Part shown: positions 1 through 7,871 of the stretch, piece after piece
Layout: the number at the start of each line of letters is the position of its first letter
Position numbering within the stretch: position 1 is the first letter of the stretch
Assembly: GCA_904502075.1 (NCBI GenBank)
Contig: CAJGDL010000053.1
Location: forward strand, 1-10,990
Origin: an uncultured Alistipes sp.
GTDB lineage: Bacteria > Bacteroidota > Bacteroidia > Bacteroidales > Rikenellaceae
Direction of reading: 5' to 3'
DNA length: 10,990 nucleotides
The notes under the pieces: generated by a model
The model's database searches: none
Told to the model about the DNA's origin: nothing
What the model saw: only the letters and a program-made list of their open reading frames with translations
Translations under genes and position numbers: made by a program

Positions 1-2536
1 GAACTGGAACCGTATGCTGGTGGAGAAGTCGCTTCCGGCCCGTCTTCGTCCGTTGGAGGAGCTCTCGAAGAACCTCTGGTGGAGCTGGACGCTGGGTGCT
101 CGCGACCTCTTCGAGGCAATCGACAAGGAGCTTTGGATCAAGGTGGATCGCAACCCCATCGCCCTCTTGGATCGCCTTTCGATGGAGCGCTTGACCCAGT
201 TGGAGAACGATGGCGACTTCCTGCATCGTTTGGATTCGGTCTATGCCCAGTTCAAGGCCTACATGAACGAGGCTCCCGAGGCCAACACCCCGACGATAGC
301 CTACTTCTCGATGGAGTTCGGTCTGCATTCGTCGCTGAAGATCTACTCGGGTGGTCTGGGTATTTTGGCCGGTGACTACCTGAAGGAGGCTTCGGATAAG
401 AATGTCCCCATGGTGGGTGTCGGTCTGCTGTACCGCTACGGATACTTTACTCAGCGCCTCTCGTCGCAGGGTGCCCAGGAGGCTACCTACGAGGCGCAGA
501 ACTTCGATAAGCTCCCCATCTCGCCCGTGCGTGATGCCGACGGCAACTGGATCACGGTGGAGATCGCCTTCCCGGGTCGTACCCTCTCGGCACGCGTTTG
601 GAAGTGCCAGGTAGGTCGCACCCCGCTGGTGCTGCTCGATACCGACTACGAGGCCAACCTCGAGGAGGATCGTCAGATCACCCACTACCTCTATGGTGGC
701 GATTGGGAGAACCGTCTCAAGCAGGAGATCCTGCTCGGTATCGGTGGTGTGCGCGCCCTGCGTGCCATGAACATCAAGCAGGATGTTTACCACTGCAACG
801 AGGGTCACGCCGCCTTCATCGGCATCGAGCGCATCCGCAACCTCGTAGGTCGCAAGAAGCTCACCTTCTCGGAGGCTATGGAGGTGATCCGCTCGTCGTC
901 GCTCTTCACGACCCATACCCCCGTTCCGGCCGGTCACGATGCCTTCCCCGAGTCGATGCTGCGTCAGTACATGTCGCACTATCCCGATGTACTTGGTATC
1001 ACCTGGGAGCAGTTTATCAACCTCGGTAAGACGAACCCCAACGATCCGAACGAGAAGTTCTCGATGTCGGTGTTGGCCTGCAACCTCTCGCAGGAGGTGA
1101 ATGGTGTGTCGTGGCTCCACGGTGAGGTTTCGAAGGAGATTCTCAACAACATGTGGCCCGGCTACTTCAAGAACGAGCTCCACATCGGTTATGTAACCAA
1201 CGGTGTACACTTCCCCACCTGGACGGCTTCGAACCTGCGTCGCCTCTATGCCCGTCACTTCCCCGAGGGCTTCGAGGGGCATGTCTACAACATCCCCGCA
1301 TGGCAGAAGATCTACAATGTGCCCGACAAGGAGCTCTGGGAGGAGCGTATGTTCCTGAAGAACCGCCTCATCAAGCACATTCGCAAGCGTTATAGCGATC
1401 CCAACCAGGTGCGTCTCGACTCGCCCCGTCAGATGGTACAGATTGTCGACAGCATCAAGCCCGATGTTTTGACCATTGGTTTCGCTCGCCGTTTTGCCAC
1501 CTATAAGCGTGCCTACCTGCTCTTCACGAACCTGGATCGTCTGTCGCAGATCGTGAACAACAAGGAGCGCCCCGTGCAGTTTATCTTCGCCGGTAAGGCT
1601 CACCCGCACGATAAGCCCGGTCAGGATCTGATCAAGCGCATCGTAGAGGTGTCGTCGATGCCGCAGTTCGTGGGCAAGATCCTCTTCCTGCAGAACTACG
1701 ACATGGAGCTGGCTCGCAAGATGGTACAGGGTGTCGATGTATGGTTGAATACCCCGACCCGTCCTCTGGAGGCTTCGGGTACCTCGGGCGAAAAGTGCGT
1801 GATGAACGGTGTAATGCAGTTCTCGGTACTCGACGGCTGGTGGGTTGAGGGCTACAAGGAGGGCGCCGGTTGGATGCTGCCTATGGAGCGTACCTACGCC
1901 GATCAGAAGTACCAGGATGAGCTCGATGCCGAGATGATCTACAACACCATCGAGGAGGAGATCGCTCCCAAGTACTACCGCCGCAACTACGAGAACATCC
2001 CCTACGAGTGGGTAGGTTCGATCAAGAAGTGTATCGCCGACATCGCATCGAACTTCACGATGAACCGTCAGCTGGTAGACTACGAGGATCGCTTCTACTA
2101 CAAGCTCCGCGACCGCAAGCGTGAGATCGTGGCTGGCGACTACATGATGGCTCGCGAGATCGCCGCTTGGAAGCGCAAGGTTTCGGCCGCCTGGGATAAG
2201 GTGAAGGTGGTAGACGTACAGCGTGTACGCGATGCCAACGAGGCCATCTATGTGGGCACGCAGTACCACTTCGAGGTGGCAGTCAATATCGACAACCTCA
2301 AGCCCGAGGACATTGGTGTGGAGTTGGTGGTTGCCAACCAGATCGAGTTCGGCCACGCCGCCAACGTGCTGAAGACCGTCGAGCTGAAGCGTTCGAAGGT
2401 GGAGGGCTCGGTGGTAACCTACGCCCTGGACTATGCTCCCGAGCATGCCGGTACCTTCGACTGCGCACTCCGTATCTTCCCGCAGAACCCGCGTCTGCCG
2501 CATCGTATGGACTTTGCGCTTGTAAAGTGGGCATAA
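1..2536 (+). CDS. glgP: Alpha-glucan (glycogen) phosphorylase, GT35, 5'-partial
   Basis: Cytoplasmic phosphorylase that cleaves alpha-1,4-glucan with phosphate to release glucose-1-phosphate. The frame is open from base 2, and the residues before the first ATG (base 14) continue the family's N-terminus, so the true start lies upstream of the window and ATG 14 is internal. Numbering from ATG 14: a DUF3417-type N-terminal region (about 10-110, with NLWWSW), then the phosphorylase core with YFSMEFGLHSSLKIYSGGLG, CNEGHAAF and THTPVPAGHD. EASGTSGEKCVMNG carries the expected pyridoxal-phosphate lysine, K594. A beta-rich C-terminal region of about 130 residues follows the core. Total length (840 residues plus the missing start) fits the roughly 850-residue bacterial DUF3417-type phosphorylases rather than the E. 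coli GlgP/MalP type. A structured repeat and a terminator follow the stop directly. Whether the natural substrate is glycogen or maltodextrin cannot be told from sequence. Confidence 0.95.
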   Translation, partial: NWNRMLVEKSLPARLRPLEELSKNLWWSWTLGARDLFEAIDKELWIKVDRNPIALLDRLSMERLTQLENDGDFLHRLDSVYAQFKAYMNEAPEANTPTIAYFSMEFGLHSSLKIYSGGLGILAGDYLKEASDKNVPMVGVGLLYRYGYFTQRLSSQGAQEATYEAQNFDKLPISPVRDADGNWITVEIAFPGRTLSARVWKCQVGRTPLVLLDTDYEANLEEDRQITHYLYGGDWENRLKQEILLGIGGVRALRAMNIKQDVYHCNEGHAAFIGIERIRNLVGRKKLTFSEAMEVIRSSSLFTTHTPVPAGHDAFPESMLRQYMSHYPDVLGITWEQFINLGKTNPNDPNEKFSMSVLACNLSQEVNGVSWLHGEVSKEILNNMWPGYFKNELHIGYVTNGVHFPTWTASNLRRLYARHFPEGFEGHVYNIPAWQKIYNVPDKELWEERMFLKNRLIKHIRKRYSDPNQVRLDSPRQMVQIVDSIKPDVLTIGFARRFATYKRAYLLFTNLDRLSQIVNNKERPVQFIFAGKAHPHDKPGQDLIKRIVEVSSMPQFVGKILFLQNYDMELARKMVQGVDVWLNTPTRPLEASGTSGEKCVMNGVMQFSVLDGWWVEGYKEGAGWMLPMERTYADQKYQDELDAEMIYNTIEEEIAPKYYRRNYENIPYEWVGSIKKCIADIASNFTMNRQLVDYEDRFYYKLRDRKREIVAGDYMMAREIAAWKRKVSAAWDKVKVVDVQRVRDANEAIYVGTQYHFEVAVNIDNLKPEDIGVELVVANQIEFGHAANVLKTVELKRSKVEGSVVTYALDYAPEHAGTFDCALRIFPQNPRLPHRMDFALVKWA

Positions 2537-2538
2537 AT

Positions 2539-2657
2539 TTTTGTGATAAGGCGGTATTTGCTTCCGCTAACCTTAAAACCAACAATGGGCCGTACCTCAA
2601 GTACTGCCCATCGTTGTTTTTAAGGCCGAGCGTTGCAACTGCCGCCTTCTGACAAAA
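2539..2657. repeat. Long imperfect palindromic element, copy 1 (3' of glgP)
   Basis: A 119-base nested hairpin beginning two bases after the glgP stop. Outer arms: TTTTGT (2539-2544) pairs with ACAAAA (2652-2657). AAGGCGG (2548-2554) pairs with CCGCCTT (2642-2648), TTGC (2558-2561) with GCAA (2635-2638), and CGCT (2565-2568) with AGCG (2629-2632). The inner hairpin 2571-2625 has 22 of 25 positions paired around a CTCAA loop closed by GTAC. Unpaired positions flank the AAGGCGG stem on both sides. A second copy at 7520-7643 repeats the same layout. The arms are 24/26 (2545-2570) and 21/24 (2628-2651) identical to that copy, while most inner-hairpin sequence differs. The inner stem ends in a T-rich arm and may also help terminate transcription. 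The family is not recognised; a REP-like dispersed palindrome or a conserved 3'-UTR/terminator module are the main options. Confidence 0.85.
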
Positions 2658-2683
2658 CCGTCGTTACGACGGTCTTATTTTTA
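2657..2683 (+). terminator. Rho-independent terminator after glgP
   Basis: ACCGTCG (2657-2663), loop TTA, and CGACGGT (2667-2673) form a perfect 7-bp stem followed by CTTATTTTTA. This is a classical intrinsic terminator that would end the glgP transcript and separate it from the downstream operon. It directly abuts the structured repeat before it. Confidence 0.75.
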
Positions 2684-2857
2684 TCTGTTTTGCATCCCCG
2701 GTCTCTCCGGTCTTCTGGGCCCCCTCTCCGGCAATTCTCCGTATAATTTATTAGCCGCAGAATAGAATCATATCATAATTTTCTCCAGAAAGATGCGATA
2801 TATTGTTCGGAGTATGAATTTTTTAGCGAAAGCGATGCGATCAACCGAATTTTTTTG
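2684..2857. other. Gene-free leader between the glgP terminator and the operon promoter
   Basis: There is no convincing coding sequence here. A C/T-rich stretch near 2694-2747 repeats CTCTCCGG, then the sequence turns AT-rich (2750-2857), as expected upstream of a Bacteroidetes promoter. A short open frame from 2793 runs through the promoter into the next gene in the wrong frame and is not credible. No riboswitch or clear operator was recognised. Confidence 0.5.
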
Positions 2858-2867
2858 TATCTTTACG
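2857..2867 (+). promoter_or_regulatory. Probable Bacteroidetes-type -7 box for the glycogen operon
   Basis: TATCTTTA at 2858-2865 matches the TAnnTTTG -7 consensus of Bacteroidetes at five of six fixed positions. It follows a T-run (TTTTTTTG), a context often seen for such promoters. It would place the transcript start about 15-20 bases before the ATG at 2888. No good -33 TTTG lies at the usual distance, so the call rests on the -7 box and its position. Confidence 0.5.
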
Positions 2868-2887
2868 AAAGAAAATCTTATAATCCT

Positions 2888-4948
2888 ATGTCAGCACTTA
2901 CTTTCGACAAAAGCGAGTTGGGTAATCTGGAATATTCGCTCCAGCGTGAGATGCTCGCTACCGACCGCCGTGGAGGCTACATGAGTACGACCATTGTATG
3001 CTGCAATACGCGTAAATACCACGGATTGATGGTGGCTCCGATCGACCAGAGTGATCGCACCCATGTGTTGCTCTCCTCGCTCGATGAGACGATCGTTCAG
3101 CACGATCAATCTTTCAATTTGGCCCTGCACCGTTTCCGCGGTGTGTATGAGCCGCGCGGTCATAAGTACATCACCGACTTCGAGTATACGCCGACCCCGA
3201 CGATCACCTATCGTGTGGGTGGTGTGATCCTTAAGAAGGAGCTCTTGTGGATTCACAAGCGCACGCAGTTGATGATTCGCTACACGCTTGTGGATGCTCA
3301 TTCGGCCACGAAGCTCCGCCTGCGTCCCTTCTTCGCCTATCGCGATAAGCACGCTTTGTCGAAGGCCAACATGGAGGCCAACGGTCGCTCCTATCCCATC
3401 CCTTGCGGTGTGAAGACCCGCCTCTATGAGGGTTACCCCTGGCTCCATCTTCAGACCAACCGCCCCGATGCGGAGTTTGTCGCTGCCCCCGACTGGTACT
3501 ACGATTTCGAGTATCCGCAGGAGGCGTTGCGCGGTTATGAGAGCCACGAGGATCTTCTGACGACGGGTTATTTCGAGGTGGATATCAAGAAGGGCGACAC
3601 GGTGATCTTTTCGGCCTCGGTGGAGGAGATGGCCTCACCCAAGGAGATCGAAGAGCTCTTTGCCCAGCAGATCGCTCGCCGCACCCACAAGGAGGATTTC
3701 CTCTCGTGTCTGCACCACTCGGCGCGTCAGTTTGTGATCCGCCGTCCGGGAAACCGCACGGAGATGGTGGCCGGCTACCCCTGGTTCGGTGTGATTGGTC
3801 GTCAGACCTTGCAGTCGCTGCCCGGTGTGGTCTTGGAGCAGGGCTATAAGGAGGATTGCTTCGAGATTCTCGATACGATGATTCGCGAGATGCAGGAGGG
3901 AGACTTTGCCGGTTCGGCCTCGGCAGCCTCGGCAGCCGACGCTCCGCTGTGGTTCTTCCGCACGCTGCAGGAGTTGGAGCGCGAGGTGGGAGCCAAGGAG
4001 GTTTGGGCCCGCTATGGCGAGGTGATGAAGTCGATCCTTACGGCCTACAAGCGGGGAATCGGGGGAGCTGTGGTGATGCACGACAACGGCCTGGTATGGG
4101 CTGCGGCCGACCACCGCGCCTTGACCTGGATGGATTCGATCGTCGATGGCGAACCCGTTACGCAGCGTGCCGGTTACGCTGTGGAGATCCAGGCCCTGTG
4201 GTACAATGCCGTATGCTATACGCTCGCCCTGGCCGAGCAGCACAAAGACAAGGCCTTTGTGGAGGCCTGGAAAGAGGTGCCCGCCAAGACGAAGGCTTCG
4301 TTCAACGAGAAGTTCTGGCTCGAGGAGGAGGGTTACCTGGCCGACTATGTGAACCCCGGGGAGACCAACGCCTTCATCCGTCCCAACATGATCGTTGCCT
4401 GCGGCCTGAACTATAAGATGCTCGATGAGTCGCAGATTGTGCAGATCTTGATGGTGGTGCGTCAGCACCTGCTCACGCCGCGCGGCCTGCGCTCGCTTTC
4501 GCCCCGCAATCCGCTCTACAAGGGTACGATCGAGGGGGATCAGCGCCAGCGCGATATCGCTTCGAAGAATGGTACGGTGTGGATTTGGCCCTTGGCCCTC
4601 TATGTGCGCACCTGCTTCGACGTGATGAAGGAGAAGTTCCTCTCGGAGGCCAAGGAGATTATCGCCGGCTTCGAGGAGGATATTCAGACCTATTGCATCG
4701 GTTCGGTCAACGAGGCTTACGATGCCGATCCTCCCTACACGCCCAAGGGCTCGATGTCGCAGGCCTGGTCGGTAGGTGCCGTCTTGGAGATCTGTCGCAT
4801 GGTGGCCGAGCACGGGGGTAAGGTGGCCGAGGAGCCCAAGAAGCCGGCACGCAAGTGTGCCAAGAAGGCGGAAAAGGGTGAGGTTAAGTGTGCCAAGAAG
4901 TCCGAAAAGGCGGTGAAGTCAGCAAGTAAAAAAACGACAAAAAAATAG
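2888..4948 (+). CDS. Glycogen debranching enzyme (amylo-alpha-1,6-glucosidase, GH133)
   Basis: Hydrolyses alpha-1,6 branch stubs in glycogen, working with the phosphorylase in the cytoplasm. 686 residues from ATG 2888. An upstream in-frame TTG at 2855 overlaps the promoter box, and the family begins with sequence like MSALTFDKSELGNLEYSL, so ATG is chosen. The N-terminal GDE_N-like domain (about 1-260) contains NTRKYHGLMVAP. The C-terminal alpha/alpha-barrel GDE domain (about 280-640) contains TWMDSIVDGEPVTQRAGYAVEI followed by QALWYNA, the signature block of the family. The last ~40 residues are an unusual Lys/Ala-rich tail with two 11-residue repeats beginning KCAKK (codons at 4853 and 4886). 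It is the first gene of a three-gene operon, with only four bases before the next start. No Shine-Dalgarno sequence is seen, as is common in this phylum. Confidence 0.93.
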   Translation: MSALTFDKSELGNLEYSLQREMLATDRRGGYMSTTIVCCNTRKYHGLMVAPIDQSDRTHVLLSSLDETIVQHDQSFNLALHRFRGVYEPRGHKYITDFEYTPTPTITYRVGGVILKKELLWIHKRTQLMIRYTLVDAHSATKLRLRPFFAYRDKHALSKANMEANGRSYPIPCGVKTRLYEGYPWLHLQTNRPDAEFVAAPDWYYDFEYPQEALRGYESHEDLLTTGYFEVDIKKGDTVIFSASVEEMASPKEIEELFAQQIARRTHKEDFLSCLHHSARQFVIRRPGNRTEMVAGYPWFGVIGRQTLQSLPGVVLEQGYKEDCFEILDTMIREMQEGDFAGSASAASAADAPLWFFRTLQELEREVGAKEVWARYGEVMKSILTAYKRGIGGAVVMHDNGLVWAAADHRALTWMDSIVDGEPVTQRAGYAVEIQALWYNAVCYTLALAEQHKDKAFVEAWKEVPAKTKASFNEKFWLEEEGYLADYVNPGETNAFIRPNMIVACGLNYKMLDESQIVQILMVVRQHLLTPRGLRSLSPRNPLYKGTIEGDQRQRDIASKNGTVWIWPLALYVRTCFDVMKEKFLSEAKEIIAGFEEDIQTYCIGSVNEAYDADPPYTPKGSMSQAWSVGAVLEICRMVAEHGGKVAEEPKKPARKCAKKAEKGEVKCAKKSEKAVKSASKKTTKK

Positions 4949-4952
4949 CAAT

Positions 4953-6266
4953 ATGAGAGTTTTAATGTTTGGTTGGGAGTTCCCTCCCCACATCGCAGGC
5001 GGTCTGGGTACGGCATGCTACGGCATGACGCGCGGCCTGGCTCGTAACGATGTCGAAGTGATCTTCGTGATGCCGAAGGCTTCGGGCGATGAGGACCAGC
5101 GTTTCGTGAAGGTGGTCAATGCCAGCGACGTAGAGGCTCTCTACGGCGACGTGACCAAGGGCGCTGAGGATATTGTCAAGAAGATGACCTTCATTCACAT
5201 CGACTCGAACATGGTGCCCTACATCTCGCCCGAGGAGTTCGAGAGCTACCACGACGAGTATCAGAAGACGGGTCAAAAGGTATGGGAGACGGGCGACGTG
5301 TGGTCGCAGCGTTACACCTTCTCGGGTAAGTATGGTGCCAACCTCATGGAGGAGGTGGCCCGCTATGCGATGGTTGCCGCCCAGGTGGCCAAAGATCTGG
5401 AGGGTCAGTTCGATGTGATCCATGCCCACGATTGGCTCACCTACTATGCTGGTATTGCGGCCAAGCGCGTCTCGGGCAAGCCGTTGGTGGTCCACATGCA
5501 CGCCACCTCGTTCGACCGCGGTTCGGTGGATAACATCGACACGCGCGTCTATGAGATCGAGCGTACGGGTATGCACGCGGCCGATCGTGTGATCGCCGTG
5601 TCGAACCTCACGCGCAATATTATCATCGACAAATATGCGGTGCCCGCCGAGCGCGTGGTGACCGTACACAACGCGGTTCGCTTCTCGAGCAAGGAGACCG
5701 AGGCCCCCGAGCGTGGTGTGAAGGATAAGATCGTTACCTTCCTGGGTCGTATCACCTTCCAAAAGGGCCCCGACTACTTTGTGGAGGCTGCTGCCAAGGT
5801 GCTCAAGCGTGTTCCCAATGTGCGCTTCGTGATGGCCGGTTCGGGCGACATGATGAACCATGTGATTCGTCGTGTGGCACGCCTCGGAATCTCGGATCGC
5901 TTCCACTTCACGGGCTTCCTGCGCGGTGACGATGTGGATAAGATGTTCCAACTCTCCGATGTCTATGTGATGCCTTCGGTTTCGGAGCCCTTCGGCATCT
6001 CTCCCCTGGAGGCGATGCGTTCCAATGTGCCGGTGATCATCTCCAAGCAGAGTGGTGTGGCCGAGGTATTGGACTACGCCGTGAAGGTGGACTACTGGGA
6101 TGTGGATGCCATGGCCGATGCCATCTATGGCCTGATCAGCTACCCGAGCCTCAATAAGATGTTCGCCGAGAAGGGGCTCGAGGAGGTAACGCGCCTGAAG
6201 TGGAACAACGCGGCAGCCAAGATCAAGCAGGTCTACCAGGATGCCATTGACGATCCAAAACTTTAA
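4953..6266 (+). CDS. GT4-type glycosyltransferase, probable glycogen synthase
   Basis: Predicted GT-B fold retaining glycosyltransferase of 437 residues that probably extends alpha-1,4-glucan from a nucleotide sugar. The N-terminal Rossmann half opens with MRVLMFGWEFPPHIAGGLGT, where the GGLG loop corresponds to the acceptor/phosphate loop of glycogen synthases. It continues with VIHAHDWLTYYAG and VVHMHATSFDRG. The C-terminal half has VTFLGRITFQKGPDYFVEA and the E-x7-E donor-site motif EPFGISPLE with E345 and E353. The four-base gap after the debranching-enzyme stop suggests translational coupling. Its place between a debranching enzyme and a GH57 enzyme supports a glycogen role. The donor (ADP- or UDP-glucose) cannot be read from sequence. 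It resembles GT4 rather than the classical E. coli GlgA, so the symbol glgA is not assigned. Confidence 0.88.
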   Translation: MRVLMFGWEFPPHIAGGLGTACYGMTRGLARNDVEVIFVMPKASGDEDQRFVKVVNASDVEALYGDVTKGAEDIVKKMTFIHIDSNMVPYISPEEFESYHDEYQKTGQKVWETGDVWSQRYTFSGKYGANLMEEVARYAMVAAQVAKDLEGQFDVIHAHDWLTYYAGIAAKRVSGKPLVVHMHATSFDRGSVDNIDTRVYEIERTGMHAADRVIAVSNLTRNIIIDKYAVPAERVVTVHNAVRFSSKETEAPERGVKDKIVTFLGRITFQKGPDYFVEAAAKVLKRVPNVRFVMAGSGDMMNHVIRRVARLGISDRFHFTGFLRGDDVDKMFQLSDVYVMPSVSEPFGISPLEAMRSNVPVIISKQSGVAEVLDYAVKVDYWDVDAMADAIYGLISYPSLNKMFAEKGLEEVTRLKWNNAAAKIKQVYQDAIDDPKL

Positions 6267-6313
6267 CCCGAAACAGATCAACCTAACAACCTAAAAACCG
6301 AAATAATCGAGAT

Positions 6314-7519
6314 ATGAAAACCATCTGTTTATATTTTCAGGTGCACCAGCCCTGGCGCTTGAAGAAGTACCGTTTCTTCAACATGGGCAAGGATCACAAC
6401 TACTTGGACGATATGCTCAATCGTTCGATCATGCAGAAGGTGGCACGTCAGTGCTATCTGCCGATGAACGCCCTGTTGTTGAACCTCATCAAGGAGCATA
6501 AGGGGGCCTTCCGTTGCTCGTTCTCCATTACGGGTAGCGCCATCGAGCAGTTCCGAGCCTATGTGCCCGAGGTGCTCGACTCGTTCCGCGCCCTGGCCGA
6601 GACGGGTTGTGTGGAGTTCCTGGCCGAGACCTACTCGCACTCGCTGGCCGCTCTGGCCTCGAAGGAGGATTTTGAGCAGCAGGTGAAGCTCCACGCCCAG
6701 ACCATCAAGAAGGAGTTTGGTGTGAAGCCCACCGCCTTCCGCAATACGGAGCTCATCTACTCGGATGAGATCGGCGCCATGGTGGCCGAGATGGGTTACA
6801 AGACGATGCTGGCCGAGGGGGCCCGCCACGTCCTGGGTTGGAAGTCGCCCAACTACGTCTACGCCAATGCCATCGACCAGAAGCTGCGTCTGTTACTGCG
6901 CAACTACAAACTCTCGGACGATATCGCTTTCCGCTTCTCGAACCAGGGTTGGGATCAGTATCCGCTGACGGCCGATAAGTTCACCTCGTGGCTGACGGCC
7001 GAGGAGGCTCCGGGCGAGGTGCTCAACCTCTTCATGGACTACGAGACCTTTGGCGAACACCAGAATGCCGATACGGGTATCTTCGACTTCATGAAGGCCC
7101 TTCCGGCTGTGGCACTCGCTTCGGGTCAGCTTGAGTTTGCCACTGTCAGCGAGACGGCCAAGAAGTATCAGCCGGTGTCGGTGCTCCACTGCCCGCATGT
7201 AATGTCGTGGGCTGACGAGGAGCGCGATATTACCGCTTGGCTCGGCAACGAGCTTCAGAACGACGCCTTCAAGACACTCTACGGCTTGAAGGAGAAGGTG
7301 GCCAAGTTGAAAAATCCCGATTTCGACTACGTCTGGAACTTCATGCAGACTTCGGATCACTTCTACTACATGGCTACCAAGTGGCTCTCGGATGGGGATG
7401 TACACTCCTACTTCAACCCCTACGACTCGGCCTACGATGCCTTTATCAACTACATGAACGTCCTTTCCGACTTCCAGATTGAGGTGGAGAGTGCGTTGGC
7501 GGCTAAAAAACGCAAATAG
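6314..7519 (+). CDS. GH57 family glycoside hydrolase (alpha-amylase type)
   Basis: A 401-residue GH57 enzyme likely acting on alpha-1,4-glucans in the cytoplasm; no signal peptide is visible. The N-terminus MKTICLYFQVHQPWRLKKY holds GH57 region 1 (HQP). FRNTELIYSDE contains the predicted nucleophile E146, and LFMDYETFGEHQ contains the predicted acid/base D242. These are family-based assignments. It is the last gene of the operon, 47 bases after the glycosyltransferase stop, with no terminator in that gap. At about 400 residues it is shorter than GH57 branching enzymes (over 500), so an alpha-amylase or 4-alpha-glucanotransferase-like activity is more likely than branching, though not certain. 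The stop codon's final G can already pair into the structured repeat that follows. Confidence 0.9.
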   Translation: MKTICLYFQVHQPWRLKKYRFFNMGKDHNYLDDMLNRSIMQKVARQCYLPMNALLLNLIKEHKGAFRCSFSITGSAIEQFRAYVPEVLDSFRALAETGCVEFLAETYSHSLAALASKEDFEQQVKLHAQTIKKEFGVKPTAFRNTELIYSDEIGAMVAEMGYKTMLAEGARHVLGWKSPNYVYANAIDQKLRLLLRNYKLSDDIAFRFSNQGWDQYPLTADKFTSWLTAEEAPGEVLNLFMDYETFGEHQNADTGIFDFMKALPAVALASGQLEFATVSETAKKYQPVSVLHCPHVMSWADEERDITAWLGNELQNDAFKTLYGLKEKVAKLKNPDFDYVWNFMQTSDHFYYMATKWLSDGDVHSYFNPYDSAYDAFINYMNVLSDFQIEVESALAAKKRK

Positions 7520-7643
7520 TTTGATGGGATAAGGGGGCATTTGCTTCCGCTAATAAAAAAATCGCGAATGGAATGTACACAAAGTACTATCCATCCGCGA
7601 TTTTTTCATCGAGCGTGGCAACTACCCCCTTCTGCCATCAAAC
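7520..7643. repeat. Long imperfect palindromic element, copy 2 (3' of GH57 gene)
   Basis: Second copy of the nested hairpin seen at 2539-2657. TTTGATGG (7520-7527) pairs with CCATCAAA (7635-7642), with a further pair between the stop codon's G7519 and C7643. AAGGGGG (7531-7537) pairs with CCCCCTT (7625-7631), TTGC (7541-7544) with GCAA (7618-7621), and CGCT (7548-7551) with AGCG (7612-7615). The inner hairpin 7556-7606 has an ACAAA loop closed by GTAC. Relative to copy 1, C2552-G2644 is replaced by G7535-C7627, a compensated pair, and the outermost arms differ yet still pair. Unpaired positions beside the AAGGnGG stem are the same in both. Its 3' arm is also the start of the first 104-bp tandem unit. 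Confidence 0.85.
7556..7607 (+). terminator. Terminator-like inner hairpin after the GH57 gene
   Basis: Inner stem of repeat copy 2. A-run plus TCGCG (7556-7566) pairs with CGCGA plus T-run (7597-7606), through AATGG/CCATC and GTAC segments and a five-base loop. The GC stem followed by TTTTTTC fits an intrinsic terminator for the plus-strand operon. The A-run on the opposite side would let it work in both directions between converging genes. Confidence 0.55.
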
Positions 7644-7824
7644 AGATATTGCAACCCTATGAGAATTTTCATGTCGGCGCAAAATTTGCTCCTCTAAAAT
7701 GCAAAAACCTCTTGGGAGGAGGCAACTACCCCCTTCTGCCATCAAACAGATATTGCAACCCTGTGAGAATTTTCATGTCGGCACAAAATCTGCTCCTCTA
7801 AAATGCAAAAACCTCTTGAGAGGT
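7617..7824. repeat. Two tandem 104-bp direct repeats
   Basis: Units 7617-7720 and 7721-7824 differ at only five positions (about 95% identical), and a third unit appears to start at 7825 (GGCAATCTACC) before diverging. Each unit holds the 3' arm of the palindromic element, the near-palindrome TGAGAATTTTCA (7660-7671 and 7764-7775), and a short hairpin at its end. In unit 2 that hairpin is ACCTCTTGAGAGGT. The period of 104 is not a multiple of three, so repeated peptide-like translations here are not coding. Together with repeat copy 2 this fills most of the 352-base gene-free stretch between the converging gene blocks; 7825-7871 shows nothing recognisable. Confidence 0.9.
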
Positions 7825-7871
7825 GGCAATCTACCATACGGCGTGGCCCCCTCCCTTCGTCTCCAAACACC

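Noticed and set aside
2539..2657. Integron attC site
   Set aside because: A folded site with fixed mismatches is attC-like in style, but the GTTRRRY/RYYYAAC boxes are missing and no integrase or cassette array is present.
2855..2887. TTG start at 2855 for the debranching enzyme
   Set aside because: It overlaps the probable -7 promoter box, and the family's conserved start aligns with the ATG at 2888.
2793..2984. Small open frame of 63 codons upstream of the debranching enzyme
   Set aside because: It runs through the promoter and into the downstream gene in another frame, with no start signal or recognisable product.
3635..4813. Minus-strand open frame of 392 codons opposite the debranching enzyme
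   Set aside because: Same antisense-shadow composition; no conserved motif and no credible start context.
4962..6281. Long minus-strand open frame (439 codons) opposite the glycosyltransferase gene
   Set aside because: It mirrors a clearly conserved GT-B gene. The translation has no recognisable domain and its His/Leu/Val/Gly-rich composition is typical of an antisense shadow of GC-rich codons.
7617..7824. Possible CRISPR array
   Set aside because: Only two directly abutting 104-bp units, no spacers, wrong unit length and no cas genes.
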